Below, piece by piece: positions 16,642 to 25,654 of a stretch of 41,093 nucleotides of DNA (the stretch's first letter is position 1; every line of letters begins with the position of its first letter). A program made the translations under genes and the position numbers. The notes below the pieces were generated by a model, which was given only the letters and a program-made list of their open reading frames with translations, was not told the DNA's origin and searched no databases. The stretch lies in contig LSSH01000085.1 in the NCBI GenBank assembly GCA_001595885.1, forward strand, positions 1 to 41,093, in the 5' to 3' direction. The stretch is from Candidatus Proteinoplasmatales archaeon SG8-5 (lineage in GTDB: Archaea > Thermoplasmatota > Thermoplasmata > SG8-5).

Positions 16642-17736
16642 ATGGCGCGCACCAACGTAACACAGGAGACACGGGACCGAGGCTCCTCCAAGGCACGCAT
16701 CAACATGACGCACGGGGCCGGGGGCGAGGCCATGCAGAAATTGCTGGCCGAGGTCATCCTATCCCGGCTTGAAGACAACAGGCCAGAGATTGGCCTTAAA
16801 GAGCTGGACGACTCCGGCGTCATGGACGACATCGTTCTCACCATGGACGGTCATACGGTGAACCCGCTGTTCTATCCTGGCGGAGACATAGGGAAGCTGG
16901 CCGTCTGTGGCACGATAAACGACATCTGCGCGATGGGCGCGGAGCCGGTCGCCCTCGCCCTCGGCCTTATCATGGAGGACGGCCTAGAGATGGACGATAT
17001 CTCAAGAATCATGGAGAGCATCGGCCTGACCTGTAAGGAATCGGGTGTACCCGTCATCACCGGAGATACGAAGGTTGTAGAGAAAGGCGCAATCGACAAG
17101 TTAATGGTAACAACCTCAGGCATAGGAAGGATGGGCGGGTGCCTGAAGAAAAACAACTCAGTTTTGCAGGAAAGAACAAGCCGCCAGCAGAAGTGGCTCC
17201 AGGACTGCAATCTCAAAGTCGGGGACGACGTCATCGTCACCGGCAGCCTCGGCGACCACGGCATCTCACTCATGAGCTTCAGGGAAGGTTATGGGTTCGA
17301 AACGACCCTGCAAAGTGACAACGCGCCGCTGAACAAGCTGATGGCCGAAGCCCTGAGCATCGGCGGCATCGTCTCGGCAAAGGATCCCACCAGGGGAGGT
17401 CTGGCCAACTCGCTGAACGAGTGGTCGTCCAAGTCCGGCGTGGGCATCCTCGTGAAGGAGGACGAATTGCCCATCAACCAGCAGGTGAGGAGCGCGTCAG
17501 AGCTCCTCGGAATCGACCCGCTCGAGGTGGGCAACGAGGGCAAGATGGTCATCGGCGTCATTCCTGAGATGACGGAGGAGGTCCTCGCAATAATTCGGCA
17601 GAACGAACACGGAAGGGACGCCAGGGTCATCGGCAAGGCCACTGATGAGGTGAAGCGCGTCGTGCTGGAGACCGTTGTCGGGGGCAAGAGGATCATCGAG
17701 GCACCGGTCGGGGACCCGGTGCCGAGGATTTGTTAG
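16642..17736 (+). CDS. hypE: Hydrogenase expression/formation protein HypE
   Basis: MTHGAGGEAMQKLL, TMDGHTVNPLFYPGGDIGKLAVCGTINDICAMGAEP, C-terminal VPRIC (catalytic terminal Cys). Confidence 0.97.
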   Translation: MARTNVTQETRDRGSSKARINMTHGAGGEAMQKLLAEVILSRLEDNRPEIGLKELDDSGVMDDIVLTMDGHTVNPLFYPGGDIGKLAVCGTINDICAMGAEPVALALGLIMEDGLEMDDISRIMESIGLTCKESGVPVITGDTKVVEKGAIDKLMVTTSGIGRMGGCLKKNNSVLQERTSRQQKWLQDCNLKVGDDVIVTGSLGDHGISLMSFREGYGFETTLQSDNAPLNKLMAEALSIGGIVSAKDPTRGGLANSLNEWSSKSGVGILVKEDELPINQQVRSASELLGIDPLEVGNEGKMVIGVIPEMTEEVLAIIRQNEHGRDARVIGKATDEVKRVVLETVVGGKRIIEAPVGDPVPRIC

Positions 17737-17739
17737 GTT

Positions 17740-18819
17740 TTATTGACGCTGATATTTGAATGCAATAGTGCACCCGCCCTCGTGGCTAACCATGCAGGGG
17801 CCTACCGGGCTCGAGGGGGTGCAGGCCTTGGCGAATAGTGGACAATCCGTCGGCTCCAGTTCTCCCCGGAGCACGTCGCCGCACTTGCATCCGGGCGGCT
17901 CCTCGAACTCCTTCTGCCAGACCGGTTCCAGTATGTCCCTGTATCGTAGACGGGCGTCCAATTGCTCGTATTCATTTCTGATTTTGAGGCCGGTGCCAGG
18001 CAGCACCGGGAAGCCGCGCCATTTCACGTCGCAGGGTTCGAAGACCCTCCTCATCGCTTCCTGGGCTTTCAGGTTGCCCTCGTATGTGACGGCACGCTCG
18101 TACGCGTTGTCCACCTTGGCCTCGCCGTTCTTTATCTGGTGGGCCACCATGTAGATGCCCATGAGGAAGTCGAGGGGCTCGAATCCGGCCACAACCTGCG
18201 GGATACCGTGATCCTTGGACAAGAATTCGTACATCTTCCAGCCTGTGATGACGCTCACATGCCCGGGCTCGATGAGGCCGTTCAGCTCGACCTTCCCTGA
18301 CTCGACAAGGATGCGGAGTGCGTTGGGAATCGTGCGGTGACAGCTGAGCACCGAGAAATTCCCTGGGGGTTGTGCCAGCAGGACAGCGGCAGTGCTGGGG
18401 GCCGTGGTCTCGAAGCCCACTGCGATGAACACAACCTCTTTATCGGTTTGGTCGGCCAGTTCCACGGCATCGGCAATGCTGTAAACGAGCCGGACGTCAG
18501 CGCCCTCGGACTTCGCCGTGAGGAGCGAGCCGGTCTCGCTGGGCACCTTGAGGAGGTCACCGAATATTGCCACCGTCTTACCTGCCCTGGCAAGTGCGAG
18601 AGCCTCTTCTATCTCCTTGGGGGTGGTAACGCAGACCGGGCAGCCCGGTCCCTGGCGCACGTTGACCCCGACGTCTTCTAGCATCTCCTGGAGACCATAG
18701 CGGACGAGTGTGTCCTGGTGGGTGCCGCACACGTGCATGAGCTTGATGTTCAGGTCCATGGAACGCAGTTTGTCAATGATCTTGGCGGCCATCTCCCTGT
18801 CGCGAAACTCGAACATCAC
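17740..18819 (-). CDS. hypD: Hydrogenase formation protein HypD
   Basis: MHVCGTHQDTLVRYGL, GPGCPVCVTTPKEIEEAL, AVGFETTAPSTAA, GCKCGDVLRG. Confidence 0.97.
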   Translation of the reverse strand: MMFEFRDREMAAKIIDKLRSMDLNIKLMHVCGTHQDTLVRYGLQEMLEDVGVNVRQGPGCPVCVTTPKEIEEALALARAGKTVAIFGDLLKVPSETGSLLTAKSEGADVRLVYSIADAVELADQTDKEVVFIAVGFETTAPSTAAVLLAQPPGNFSVLSCHRTIPNALRILVESGKVELNGLIEPGHVSVITGWKMYEFLSKDHGIPQVVAGFEPLDFLMGIYMVAHQIKNGEAKVDNAYERAVTYEGNLKAQEAMRRVFEPCDVKWRGFPVLPGTGLKIRNEYEQLDARLRYRDILEPVWQKEFEEPPGCKCGDVLRGELEPTDCPLFAKACTPSSPVGPCMVSHEGGCTIAFKYQRQ

Positions 18820-19202
18820 TCATCCTCCAGGTCCAGGACCAGGTTCCTGACGACGCATTCCTTTCCGTGAAGCACGTCTATCGGGCCGTTGCATTCGGGG
18901 CATGAGAACTGCGGTATAGCGATGTGGTACTCTTCGGTCTCCCCAGCCTTCATGGCGCCCTCGTAATCGCATCTCCGGCATTTCACCTTTGCCTGGATCG
19001 GTATAATGGTCAGGGCGTCGTCCTTGATGTCCGGCTCGTTTTCCACGAGGGCTCTGAAGCCGAATCGGAGCGCATCGTGCGAGAGGAAGCTTAGCTCGCC
19101 CACTTCGAGGACTATCTCCTTGACGAAGTTGAGGTTGTCGTGCTTGCCCATCTCACCTTTCACAAGTTCGACTATCGATGAGATCACAGAGAATTCGTGC
19201 AC
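18816..19202 (-). CDS. hypA: Hydrogenase nickel incorporation protein HypA
   Basis: MHEFSVISSIVELV, zinc motif CRRCDYEG...FSCPECNG; GTG start overlapping the hypC stop. Confidence 0.95.
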   Translation of the reverse strand: MHEFSVISSIVELVKGEMGKHDNLNFVKEIVLEVGELSFLSHDALRFGFRALVENEPDIKDDALTIIPIQAKVKCRRCDYEGAMKAGETEEYHIAIPQFSCPECNGPIDVLHGKECVVRNLVLDLEDE

Positions 19203-19426
19203 TATGCGTCCTCCATCTCAAGCATCTCCTCCCACACCGCGAGCGTTTGCTTGGCATCGGCCTCGCTCATCACCTTGATGGCAAAGCCAGCGTGGACGAG
19301 AACGTAATCGCCGAGATTCACGTCAACCATTGAGACGTTCGCCTTGTTGACGACCCCTTCCCCGTACTCCACGTTGGCGACGTCGCCATTGATCTCGATG
19401 ATCTTACCGGGTATTGCCAGACAGAT
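19202..19426 (-). CDS. hypC: Hydrogenase assembly chaperone HypC/HupF (non-canonical ATC start or defective start)
   Basis: Manual reverse translation: (ATC)-C-L-A-I-P-G-K-I-I-E-I-N-G-D-V-A-N-V-E-Y-G-E-G-V-V-N-K-A-N-V-S-M-V-D-V-N-L-G-D-Y-V-L-V-H-A-G-F-A-I-K-V-M-S-E-A-D-A-K-Q-T-L-A-V-W-E-E-M-L-E-M-E-D-A-stop. Matches the HypC signature; absent from the ORF track because it lacks an NTG start. Confidence 0.92.
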   Translation of the reverse strand: MCLAIPGKIIEINGDVANVEYGEGVVNKANVSMVDVNLGDYVLVHAGFAIKVMSEADAKQTLAVWEEMLEMEDA

Positions 19427-21586
19427 TTAACCGCCCCCTACCAGTTGCCCGAAACTTATTCCTCCGTCACCGTTGGGCACGCGCCTGTGGGTTATGAGCT
19501 TTGCCCCTCTTTCCTTCAATTTCCTCTCCAATATGCTGGTTATCACCAGGTTGTAGGACACGCCGCCGGTGAACCCGAGTGCTTGGCTCGGTTCAGCCGC
19601 TTCGACCAGTCCTTCGAACAATGCCTCGACAAAGCTTCTGGAGAGGTCGCAGGCTCTCTGGTTATCAGGTTTCTCACCAGGTGCGGTGTGTTCATACAGC
19701 TGGCCGAACAGCGCTGGTGTGTCCACAACACCCCCGTCGACTTCGGCATTGAACCTGTATTCATTGCGGCCTCTTCGGAGGAATGACTCGAGCTTCATTG
19801 CCGGTTCGCCGTCGTATGTCATGCTCTCGCAGACTCCGAGCCAGCAGGCCAGGGCATCGAGCACCCGGCCGCAGCTGCTCGTGTGCACGCTCTTTTCCAT
19901 CATCAAGGCCAGCACTTGCTCCTCCTGGCCCGTGAAGTACGGTTGGTCTACATCAAGCTGCTGGGTAACGGCGAATACGAGGCGTCTGGGGTCCTCAACA
20001 GCCTTGTCACCCCCCAGTAACGGGAAGTATTTAAGGTGGCCCAGGCGCCGCCACTGGTCCCTGTTCACCTCTATGGCCTCGCCGCCCCATATCATACCGT
20101 CCGTTCCGTAGCCGGTGCCGTCGCAGGACAGGACCTTGAGGTCGTCCATTCCGTGCTCGCCGGCCAACGAGAAGGCGTGGGCCGCGTGATGCTGGACCTC
20201 TGCCATGGGAATGCCCATCTCCTCGGCCATCCGCTTGCCCAGGCTGCGGCTCGAATACCTTGGATGCATGTCCACGAGCACCGCGTCGGGTTTGGTGATA
20301 CCGTAGAGCTTCATCAGGTGCCTTACAGAGCCTTCAAGGAACTCGGTGGTCTCATAGATGTTGACGTCCCCGATGTGCTGGGTGGCAATGGCCTTGCCGG
20401 CGATGGATATGGCGCCGGCATTGTTCATGTCCGCGCCCAGGGCGATGAGCGTCCTGTCGTGGGGAACTGGCAGAGGATCAGGAACGTATCCGCGGGATTT
20501 GCGTATGAAGAATTGGGAGCCGTTGTGCGGGATGACCACAGAATCGTCGGTGCGGTTGATTATCTCACGGTTGTGGACAAGATAGCAGTCCACGCTGAGG
20601 TCCAGGGCGCCCTCGTCGGTGATGACCATGGGCTCTCCCGGGACGTTGCCGGACGTCATTATCAGGGCGTCGTGGTCCAGCTCCCCAAAGAGCATGTGCT
20701 GCAGAGCGTTGTAGGGCAGGTAAAGACCGACCTTGTCGAGCCCCGGGGCGACCGCGTCCTGCCAATCATCCCCGGACTTGTCCAGTAACACGATCGGCCT
20801 GGCAGGAGAGGTCAAAAGTCTCTCCTCCTCGAATGAGACCTTTGCGTATTTCCTTGCCGCCTCCACGTCTGATACAATAACTGCCAGGGGTTTCTGCGGG
20901 CGGCCATACCGCTTTCTCAATTCGTCCGAGTATGAGGGTAATGAAACGATGTGAATCCCGCCCCAACTCTTTATTGCACCTATCGAGCCGCGCTCTATCA
21001 TTGCGGCGAAGTCCTTGATTGGTGTATTGGTCTCAGAACCATGTAGAGAATAGTTGGGTCCGCATTTGGGGCAAGAAACGGTCTGTGCATGGAAGCGGCG
21101 GTCCATCGGTTCCGTGTACTCGGAATCGCACCCCGCGCACAGCTGGAAGGGCTCCATGGACGTCTTCGCCCTGTCGTAGGGCACGTCGGAGATGACGGAA
21201 AACCTGGCTCCGCAATTGGTGCAGTTGATGAAGGGGAATGAATAACGCCGGTCGCCGGGAACGACCAGTTCTTTCAGGCAATCGTCGCAGATGGCCGCGT
21301 CCGGCGGTATGGGGGAGAGACGCTGGCCGGCACCGCTTTGGATGATCCGGAAGTCATCGGCATCGGTATCTTCCGAAAAGACGTCAAAGCCGTCTATCCT
21401 GGCAAGCGGGGGCAAGGCCTTGGTCAGGGCCTCCATGAATTCTTTGTCGTGACCGTCAAGGCATATCTCCACATCGGAACCCGTGTTCTTGACATGGCCC
21501 TTCAGGCCCATATTCCTGGCGACCCTGTAAACGGTCGGGCGGAAGCCCACTCCCTGTACGACCCCCCTGATTACTATCCTGACCAT
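19427..21586 (-). CDS. hypF: Carbamoyltransferase HypF
   Basis: Acylphosphatase domain VRIVIRGVVQGVGFRPTVYRVA, zinc fingers CDDCLKEL/CTNCGARF/CAGCDSEY/CPKCGPNY, YrdC domain, VQHHAAHAFSLAGEHG. Confidence 0.97.
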   Translation of the reverse strand: MVRIVIRGVVQGVGFRPTVYRVARNMGLKGHVKNTGSDVEICLDGHDKEFMEALTKALPPLARIDGFDVFSEDTDADDFRIIQSGAGQRLSPIPPDAAICDDCLKELVVPGDRRYSFPFINCTNCGARFSVISDVPYDRAKTSMEPFQLCAGCDSEYTEPMDRRFHAQTVSCPKCGPNYSLHGSETNTPIKDFAAMIERGSIGAIKSWGGIHIVSLPSYSDELRKRYGRPQKPLAVIVSDVEAARKYAKVSFEEERLLTSPARPIVLLDKSGDDWQDAVAPGLDKVGLYLPYNALQHMLFGELDHDALIMTSGNVPGEPMVITDEGALDLSVDCYLVHNREIINRTDDSVVIPHNGSQFFIRKSRGYVPDPLPVPHDRTLIALGADMNNAGAISIAGKAIATQHIGDVNIYETTEFLEGSVRHLMKLYGITKPDAVLVDMHPRYSSRSLGKRMAEEMGIPMAEVQHHAAHAFSLAGEHGMDDLKVLSCDGTGYGTDGMIWGGEAIEVNRDQWRRLGHLKYFPLLGGDKAVEDPRRLVFAVTQQLDVDQPYFTGQEEQVLALMMEKSVHTSSCGRVLDALACWLGVCESMTYDGEPAMKLESFLRRGRNEYRFNAEVDGGVVDTPALFGQLYEHTAPGEKPDNQRACDLSRSFVEALFEGLVEAAEPSQALGFTGGVSYNLVITSILERKLKERGAKLITHRRVPNGDGGISFGQLVGGG

Positions 21587-21594
21587 GTACGACC

Positions 21595-22248
21595 TCAGAT
21601 CAAACCTAACTTCTGCAACAGGACGTCCAGGCCCTCGCCCGTCCTCGCGTCGGTGAAGACCACGGGAACGTGCGGATTTATCTCGCCCGCATCCCTCTCC
21701 AAAACGGCCGGGTCAACGCCCATGGCCTCTGCCAACGATATCTTGTTGACCACGATGATGTCTGACGTCCCCATCAATATCGGATGTTTCCTGACCATGT
21801 CGTCGCCCTCCGTGACCGAGACCACCGTGATACGCATGTCGCTGCCCAGCGGGAAATCGGCAGGGCAAACGAGGTTGCCCACGTTCTCTATGAAGAGCAC
21901 ATCGAGACCGGCCAGGTCGAGCTTTTCGAGCGCGTGGTCGACAAGGTGAGCGTCCAGATGGCACTCCTTGCCGGTGTTCACGTTGATGACCGGGATGCCG
22001 TGCCCGCTGAACCTCCGATAATCGTCGTCGCCGGCCACGTCGCCGGCAATAACACCGCATTTCACACCCTTCTCCTTCAGGATGTCAATGAGGCCTTCGA
22101 TAATGAGGGTCTTGCCCGAACCGATGGCTCCCTGGATGTCAAAGCATTTGACGCCGTGCGAGCGCAGGTGCTTGTGATTGTCCTCTGCCAGCTTCCTGTT
22201 CGCTGCGAGTATGTCAGTGCCCAGCTCAACGTCCTGCACAAGATGCAT
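21595..22248 (-). CDS. hypB: Hydrogenase nickel incorporation GTPase HypB
   Basis: DIQGAIGSGKTLIIEGL, GDVAGDDDYRR, HLDAHLVDHAL, FIENVGNLVCPADF, VVNKISLAEAMG; no His-rich N-terminus. Confidence 0.96.
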   Translation of the reverse strand: MHLVQDVELGTDILAANRKLAEDNHKHLRSHGVKCFDIQGAIGSGKTLIIEGLIDILKEKGVKCGVIAGDVAGDDDYRRFSGHGIPVINVNTGKECHLDAHLVDHALEKLDLAGLDVLFIENVGNLVCPADFPLGSDMRITVVSVTEGDDMVRKHPILMGTSDIIVVNKISLAEAMGVDPAVLERDAGEINPHVPVVFTDARTGEGLDVLLQKLGLI

Positions 22249-22286
22249 GCTATCGAAAATGCAACCCCTGGCACGTATTTAACGTT

Positions 22287-22721
22287 TTACCCGTGCTCCA
22301 GTCCTTCGAACAACGAGACTAGCTCAGCCGCTGCCTTCCTCACAGGAGGCGAAAGGCCGTCGCCCGGCTCCGTTGATACGGGCCTGATTCCGATCACGAG
22401 AACCTTGCAGGAGCACCTGTCAATCAGCCTCTGGACGACGTGTCTGAGGGGCAGGTAATGGGTGTGGAAGCACACCTCGTCTATCGCCTCAAGTGGCACC
22501 GCGTCAATGGAACCCGCCTCACCCTCGATCATGGCCGCGTCCACTATGACAACGTGACTCGGTTGGATGGACGATATCTTCCCTGTGAAATTCTCCGGTT
22601 GGGTGCCCGCATTGAACACCGTGAACTTGGAGGAATCGGCCAGTGCGTCGGCGATGTGTGGGCCGACGCCGTCGTCACCGTTGAGCTCGTTGCCTATGCC
22701 TATCAGAACTGGATTGCTCAT
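22287..22721 (-). CDS. hycI: Hydrogenase maturation endopeptidase, HycI-like
   Basis: MSNPVLIGIGNELNGDDGVGPHIADAL, VVIVDAAMIEGEAG, FHTHYLPLRH, LVIGIRPVS; start trimmed from the 22874 ORF start to avoid overlap. Confidence 0.9.
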   Translation of the reverse strand: MSNPVLIGIGNELNGDDGVGPHIADALADSSKFTVFNAGTQPENFTGKISSIQPSHVVIVDAAMIEGEAGSIDAVPLEAIDEVCFHTHYLPLRHVVQRLIDRCSCKVLVIGIRPVSTEPGDGLSPPVRKAAAELVSLFEGLEHG

Positions 22722-22765
22722 CCGGGCGGTTTCTTTACCAAGAAGTTCCGCAATCCCGCCGATGC

Positions 22766-23107
22766 TCACTCTACGATCACTTCTCCGCGGTTGAGATGGG
22801 CGAGTTCGTACTCTTCGGTCATCTCTATCGCGTCCTTGGGGCAGGACTCCTCGCACTGCCCGCAGAACGTGCACTTGTCCATGTCAAAGATAGGCCGTTT
22901 CTTGTCGTCCTTCTCTATCATGATGCAGGCCGCGCTTACGCAATCCTTCGCGCACATGCCGCAGCCGATGCACTTGTCCAAATGGAACTTGATCTTGCCC
23001 CGGAACCCTGGCGGCACCTCAAGCTTCTCGAAGGGGTACAGTACTGTAACTGGCTTCTTGCTAATCCGTCCAAGCAGAGTCGGTATCATCACACCTGTCG
23101 TCTTCAT
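22766..23107 (-). CDS. NuoI/EchF/MbhN-like 2x[4Fe-4S] hydrogenase ferredoxin subunit
   Basis: CIGCGMCAKDCVSAAC...CTFCGQCEESCPKDAIEM. Confidence 0.9.
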   Translation of the reverse strand: MKTTGVMIPTLLGRISKKPVTVLYPFEKLEVPPGFRGKIKFHLDKCIGCGMCAKDCVSAACIMIEKDDKKRPIFDMDKCTFCGQCEESCPKDAIEMTEEYELAHLNRGEVIVE

Positions 23108-23115
23108 GTTATCAC

Positions 23116-24297
23116 CTACCTATGCGGCTCCCCCTCATACCATTCGATCGAATATTTGCGGAGCTCTTCCTTCTCCCAGACCTTTGACGTCTCCCTATCT
23201 TTGTCGATTATGAGAACTCGGTCCATGCAGCCCATGCACGGGTCGATGCCTGCAACGACTAACGGAATATCGGCGATGTTGGCGCCCTTGAGCGTGTGCT
23301 GCACGTTCAGGATGTTGGCCAGTGTCGGCGCCCTGACCTTAAGGCGTTCGGGTTTGTCGGTCCCGTTCGCACGAAGGTGGTGTATGTCCTCGCCCCTTGG
23401 GGCCTCTGTGTGGCTGGTCGCCTCCCCGGGACCGACCTTCTTCGGCACCTTGACCCGTATTTCTCCTGCTGGTAGATTTTGCATCATGTACTTGCACATT
23501 TTGATGGACTCTACGGTCTCAAGGGCGCGCACGACCACCTGGGCATGAACATCCAGCGTGTCACTTGTGATGACCTCGAAGGGCAGTTCTCCGTAGGCTG
23601 CGTAGGGATCGTCCTTCCTGACGTCTACCTTCACGTTGGAGGCCCTGAGCCTTGGACCGACCGCGCACAGTCGCTTTGCATCCTCGGTCGTCAGTATGCC
23701 TACGCCCTGGGTCCTCTTGAGGATGGTCTTCTCGTTCAGTGCAACCTTTACGTAGTAGTCCATCCTCTCCAACAATGCGTCCATGCCCCTGATGATCATT
23801 TGTTTCTGGGCGTCCGTGATGTCCCTCCGGACACCGCCAACACAGTTGTAGGCGTAATTCACTCGGTTGCCAGTCAAATGCTCGAGTATGTCCTGTACAA
23901 TCTCCCTGTCGTCCCACGAGTACATGAACAGAGTGTCAAAGCCCATCTCGTGGCCGGCCACTCCGAGCCATAACAGGTGGCTGTGTATCCTTTCCAGCTC
24001 GTTTACGAGGGTTCGCAGATACAGTCCGCGCGGCGGCGGGTCCGTGCCCAGCACGTATTCCGTGACCTGGCAGAAATTCGTAGTGTGGGTGAACGAACAT
24101 ATCCCGCAGATCCTCTCGGTGAGATACTGGTTCTGGACGTACGTCTTGGTCTCGGCGAGCTTCTCGATGCCGCGGTGGATGTGGCCTATCTTGATGTCGG
24201 CGTCAACGACCGTCTCGCCCTCGACCGTGATCATGAAACGCTCCGGTTCCTTCAGGGCCGGGTGCTGCGGCCCAATGGGTATCCTGACCTCGGCCAT
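23116..24297 (-). CDS. [NiFe]-hydrogenase large subunit, group 4 / NuoD-like
   Basis: L1 ligand motif RICGICSFTHTTNFC and L2 motif DPCMGCMDRV both intact, indicating a hydrogenase rather than a Nuo/Fpo subunit. Confidence 0.94.
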   Translation of the reverse strand: MAEVRIPIGPQHPALKEPERFMITVEGETVVDADIKIGHIHRGIEKLAETKTYVQNQYLTERICGICSFTHTTNFCQVTEYVLGTDPPPRGLYLRTLVNELERIHSHLLWLGVAGHEMGFDTLFMYSWDDREIVQDILEHLTGNRVNYAYNCVGGVRRDITDAQKQMIIRGMDALLERMDYYVKVALNEKTILKRTQGVGILTTEDAKRLCAVGPRLRASNVKVDVRKDDPYAAYGELPFEVITSDTLDVHAQVVVRALETVESIKMCKYMMQNLPAGEIRVKVPKKVGPGEATSHTEAPRGEDIHHLRANGTDKPERLKVRAPTLANILNVQHTLKGANIADIPLVVAGIDPCMGCMDRVLIIDKDRETSKVWEKEELRKYSIEWYEGEPHR

Positions 24298-24776
24298 CAG
24301 GCATCACCCCCTTCGGTCGCTGGTGGTTCCGGTCGTCTTGGGTCGACCCAATCTTTCCTCAACGGAAAGCCTTTGTTGCCCCAGTTCTCGGGCAGGAGTA
24401 GCAATCGCATGTCCGGATGACCCTTGACCTTGACGCCCATCAACTCGCTTATCTCGCGCTCGTACAACACTGCCCCGGGTAAGATGGGTGTAATGGTGTT
24501 GACCGTGGGATCTGATTTTGGAAGCTTGACCCTGATGCTCATGAACGTCGTGTCGATGAAAACGTGATAGAGGAGTTCCAGTTCGTCACCGTTGTCAAAG
24601 GAGGTTATCGTAGAGATATGATAGGCCCCATACTGTTCCTTCAGATGTTTTACCACGCCCAACAGGTTCTCCCGTTTTGTGTTTATGTACACACGCCTTT
24701 CCTTGGGGCTTTCCACGCTGTCCACCATTGCACCAAGGCTGCCTGTCAGTTTCTGAACCATCTCCTGTGTTGTCAT
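24297..24776 (-). CDS. NuoC/EchD-like hydrogenase subunit
   Basis: YHISTITSFDNGDELELLYHVF...PGAVLYEREISELMGVKVKGHPDMRLLLLPENWGNKGFPLRKDW. Confidence 0.93.
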   Translation of the reverse strand: MTTQEMVQKLTGSLGAMVDSVESPKERRVYINTKRENLLGVVKHLKEQYGAYHISTITSFDNGDELELLYHVFIDTTFMSIRVKLPKSDPTVNTITPILPGAVLYEREISELMGVKVKGHPDMRLLLLPENWGNKGFPLRKDWVDPRRPEPPATEGGDA

Positions 24777-24777
24777 T

Positions 24778-25206
24778 TCATCCCTCCTTCAAGGCGGTGA
24801 GTAGTTTCACCACGCCATCGAGTATCGCCTCGGGCTTCGGCGGGCAGCCGGGAATGTACGCGTTCACGGGAATGACCTTGTCAATACCGCCTTCTACATT
24901 GTAACACCCGTCAAAAACTGCTCCGGAGATTCCGCACTCGCCGCAAACCACTACAAACTTCGGTTCGGGCATTTGCTCGTATATCCTTATCAATCGATCT
25001 TTCATCTGCGCGGTCACGGGTCCTGTGCACACTAGGACGTCAGCGTGTCTAGGTGTGCCCTGCAATAGGACCCCGAAACGTTCGGCGTCAAGCCTTGGCA
25101 TCAGCGCTGCCAGTATCTCAATATCGCATCCGTTACAACTCCCGCTGTTAAAATGCAGAACCCAAGGAGATTTAACACGGGACCATTTAACTAGGTTGTC
25201 GAGCAT
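24778..25206 (-). CDS. [NiFe]-hydrogenase small subunit, NuoB/EchC-like
   Basis: HFNSGSCNGCDIEILA, VVVCGECGISG, YIPGCPPKPEAILDGV; ATG at 25206 follows ggaggtgcg; ORF track uses GTG 25215. Confidence 0.93.
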   Translation of the reverse strand: MLDNLVKWSRVKSPWVLHFNSGSCNGCDIEILAALMPRLDAERFGVLLQGTPRHADVLVCTGPVTAQMKDRLIRIYEQMPEPKFVVVCGECGISGAVFDGCYNVEGGIDKVIPVNAYIPGCPPKPEAILDGVVKLLTALKEG

Positions 25207-25330
25207 CGATCGCACCTCCGGGTAAACCCGCCGAGTAAATGGATAGTTGTTAATTAATATTTGTCCCCTATTTGCATGATAACATTGCGATAATCAGAAA
25301 TACAAAGGTTTTTTACTGCGGTTATCATTA

Positions 25331-25654
25331 ATGCATTGTATGGGAATGGGTGTCGGTTATTTTGTTAGGGCGTTGCCGCTTCAGACCGATGAGGGTTCAG
25401 ACACGATATGCATCTACCTGATTATATTGGGTGCTATACTCATCGGCCTTTATCTCGGCCTGTACCTGTATAACAAGATGCTTGTCGGGAAGAGGAGGAA
25501 GCAGCATCCGTGCAGGTTCTGCGGACACATGGTCGACGCGGTGTCGGACTGCTGCAGCGCGCCCGTGGTTGAGAGGTTCATGACCGGTAAGTGCACTAAA
25601 TGCGGAAAGGAATGCAAGATCACGTGTGCAAGGTGCAAGAGACAGCTGACCTGA
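25331..25654 (+). CDS. Small membrane protein with C-terminal zinc-ribbon-like Cys pairs
   Basis: TM IYLIILGAILIGLYLGLYLY, then CRFCGHMVDAVSDCCSAP...CTKCGKECKITCARCKRQLT. Confidence 0.7.
   Translation: MHCMGMGVGYFVRALPLQTDEGSDTICIYLIILGAILIGLYLGLYLYNKMLVGKRRKQHPCRFCGHMVDAVSDCCSAPVVERFMTGKCTKCGKECKITCARCKRQLT

Noticed and set aside
19202-21586. hypF-hypC translational fusion by stop-codon readthrough or pyrrolysine-like recoding
   Set aside because: The separating codon is TAA, not TAG/TGA, and both proteins have normal native ends; ATC initiation or a sequence error is simpler.
22722-22874. N-terminally extended HycI protease as in the track
   Set aside because: The extension overlaps the NuoI-like gene in another frame and lacks similarity; MSNPVLIGIGN at 22721 is the expected start.
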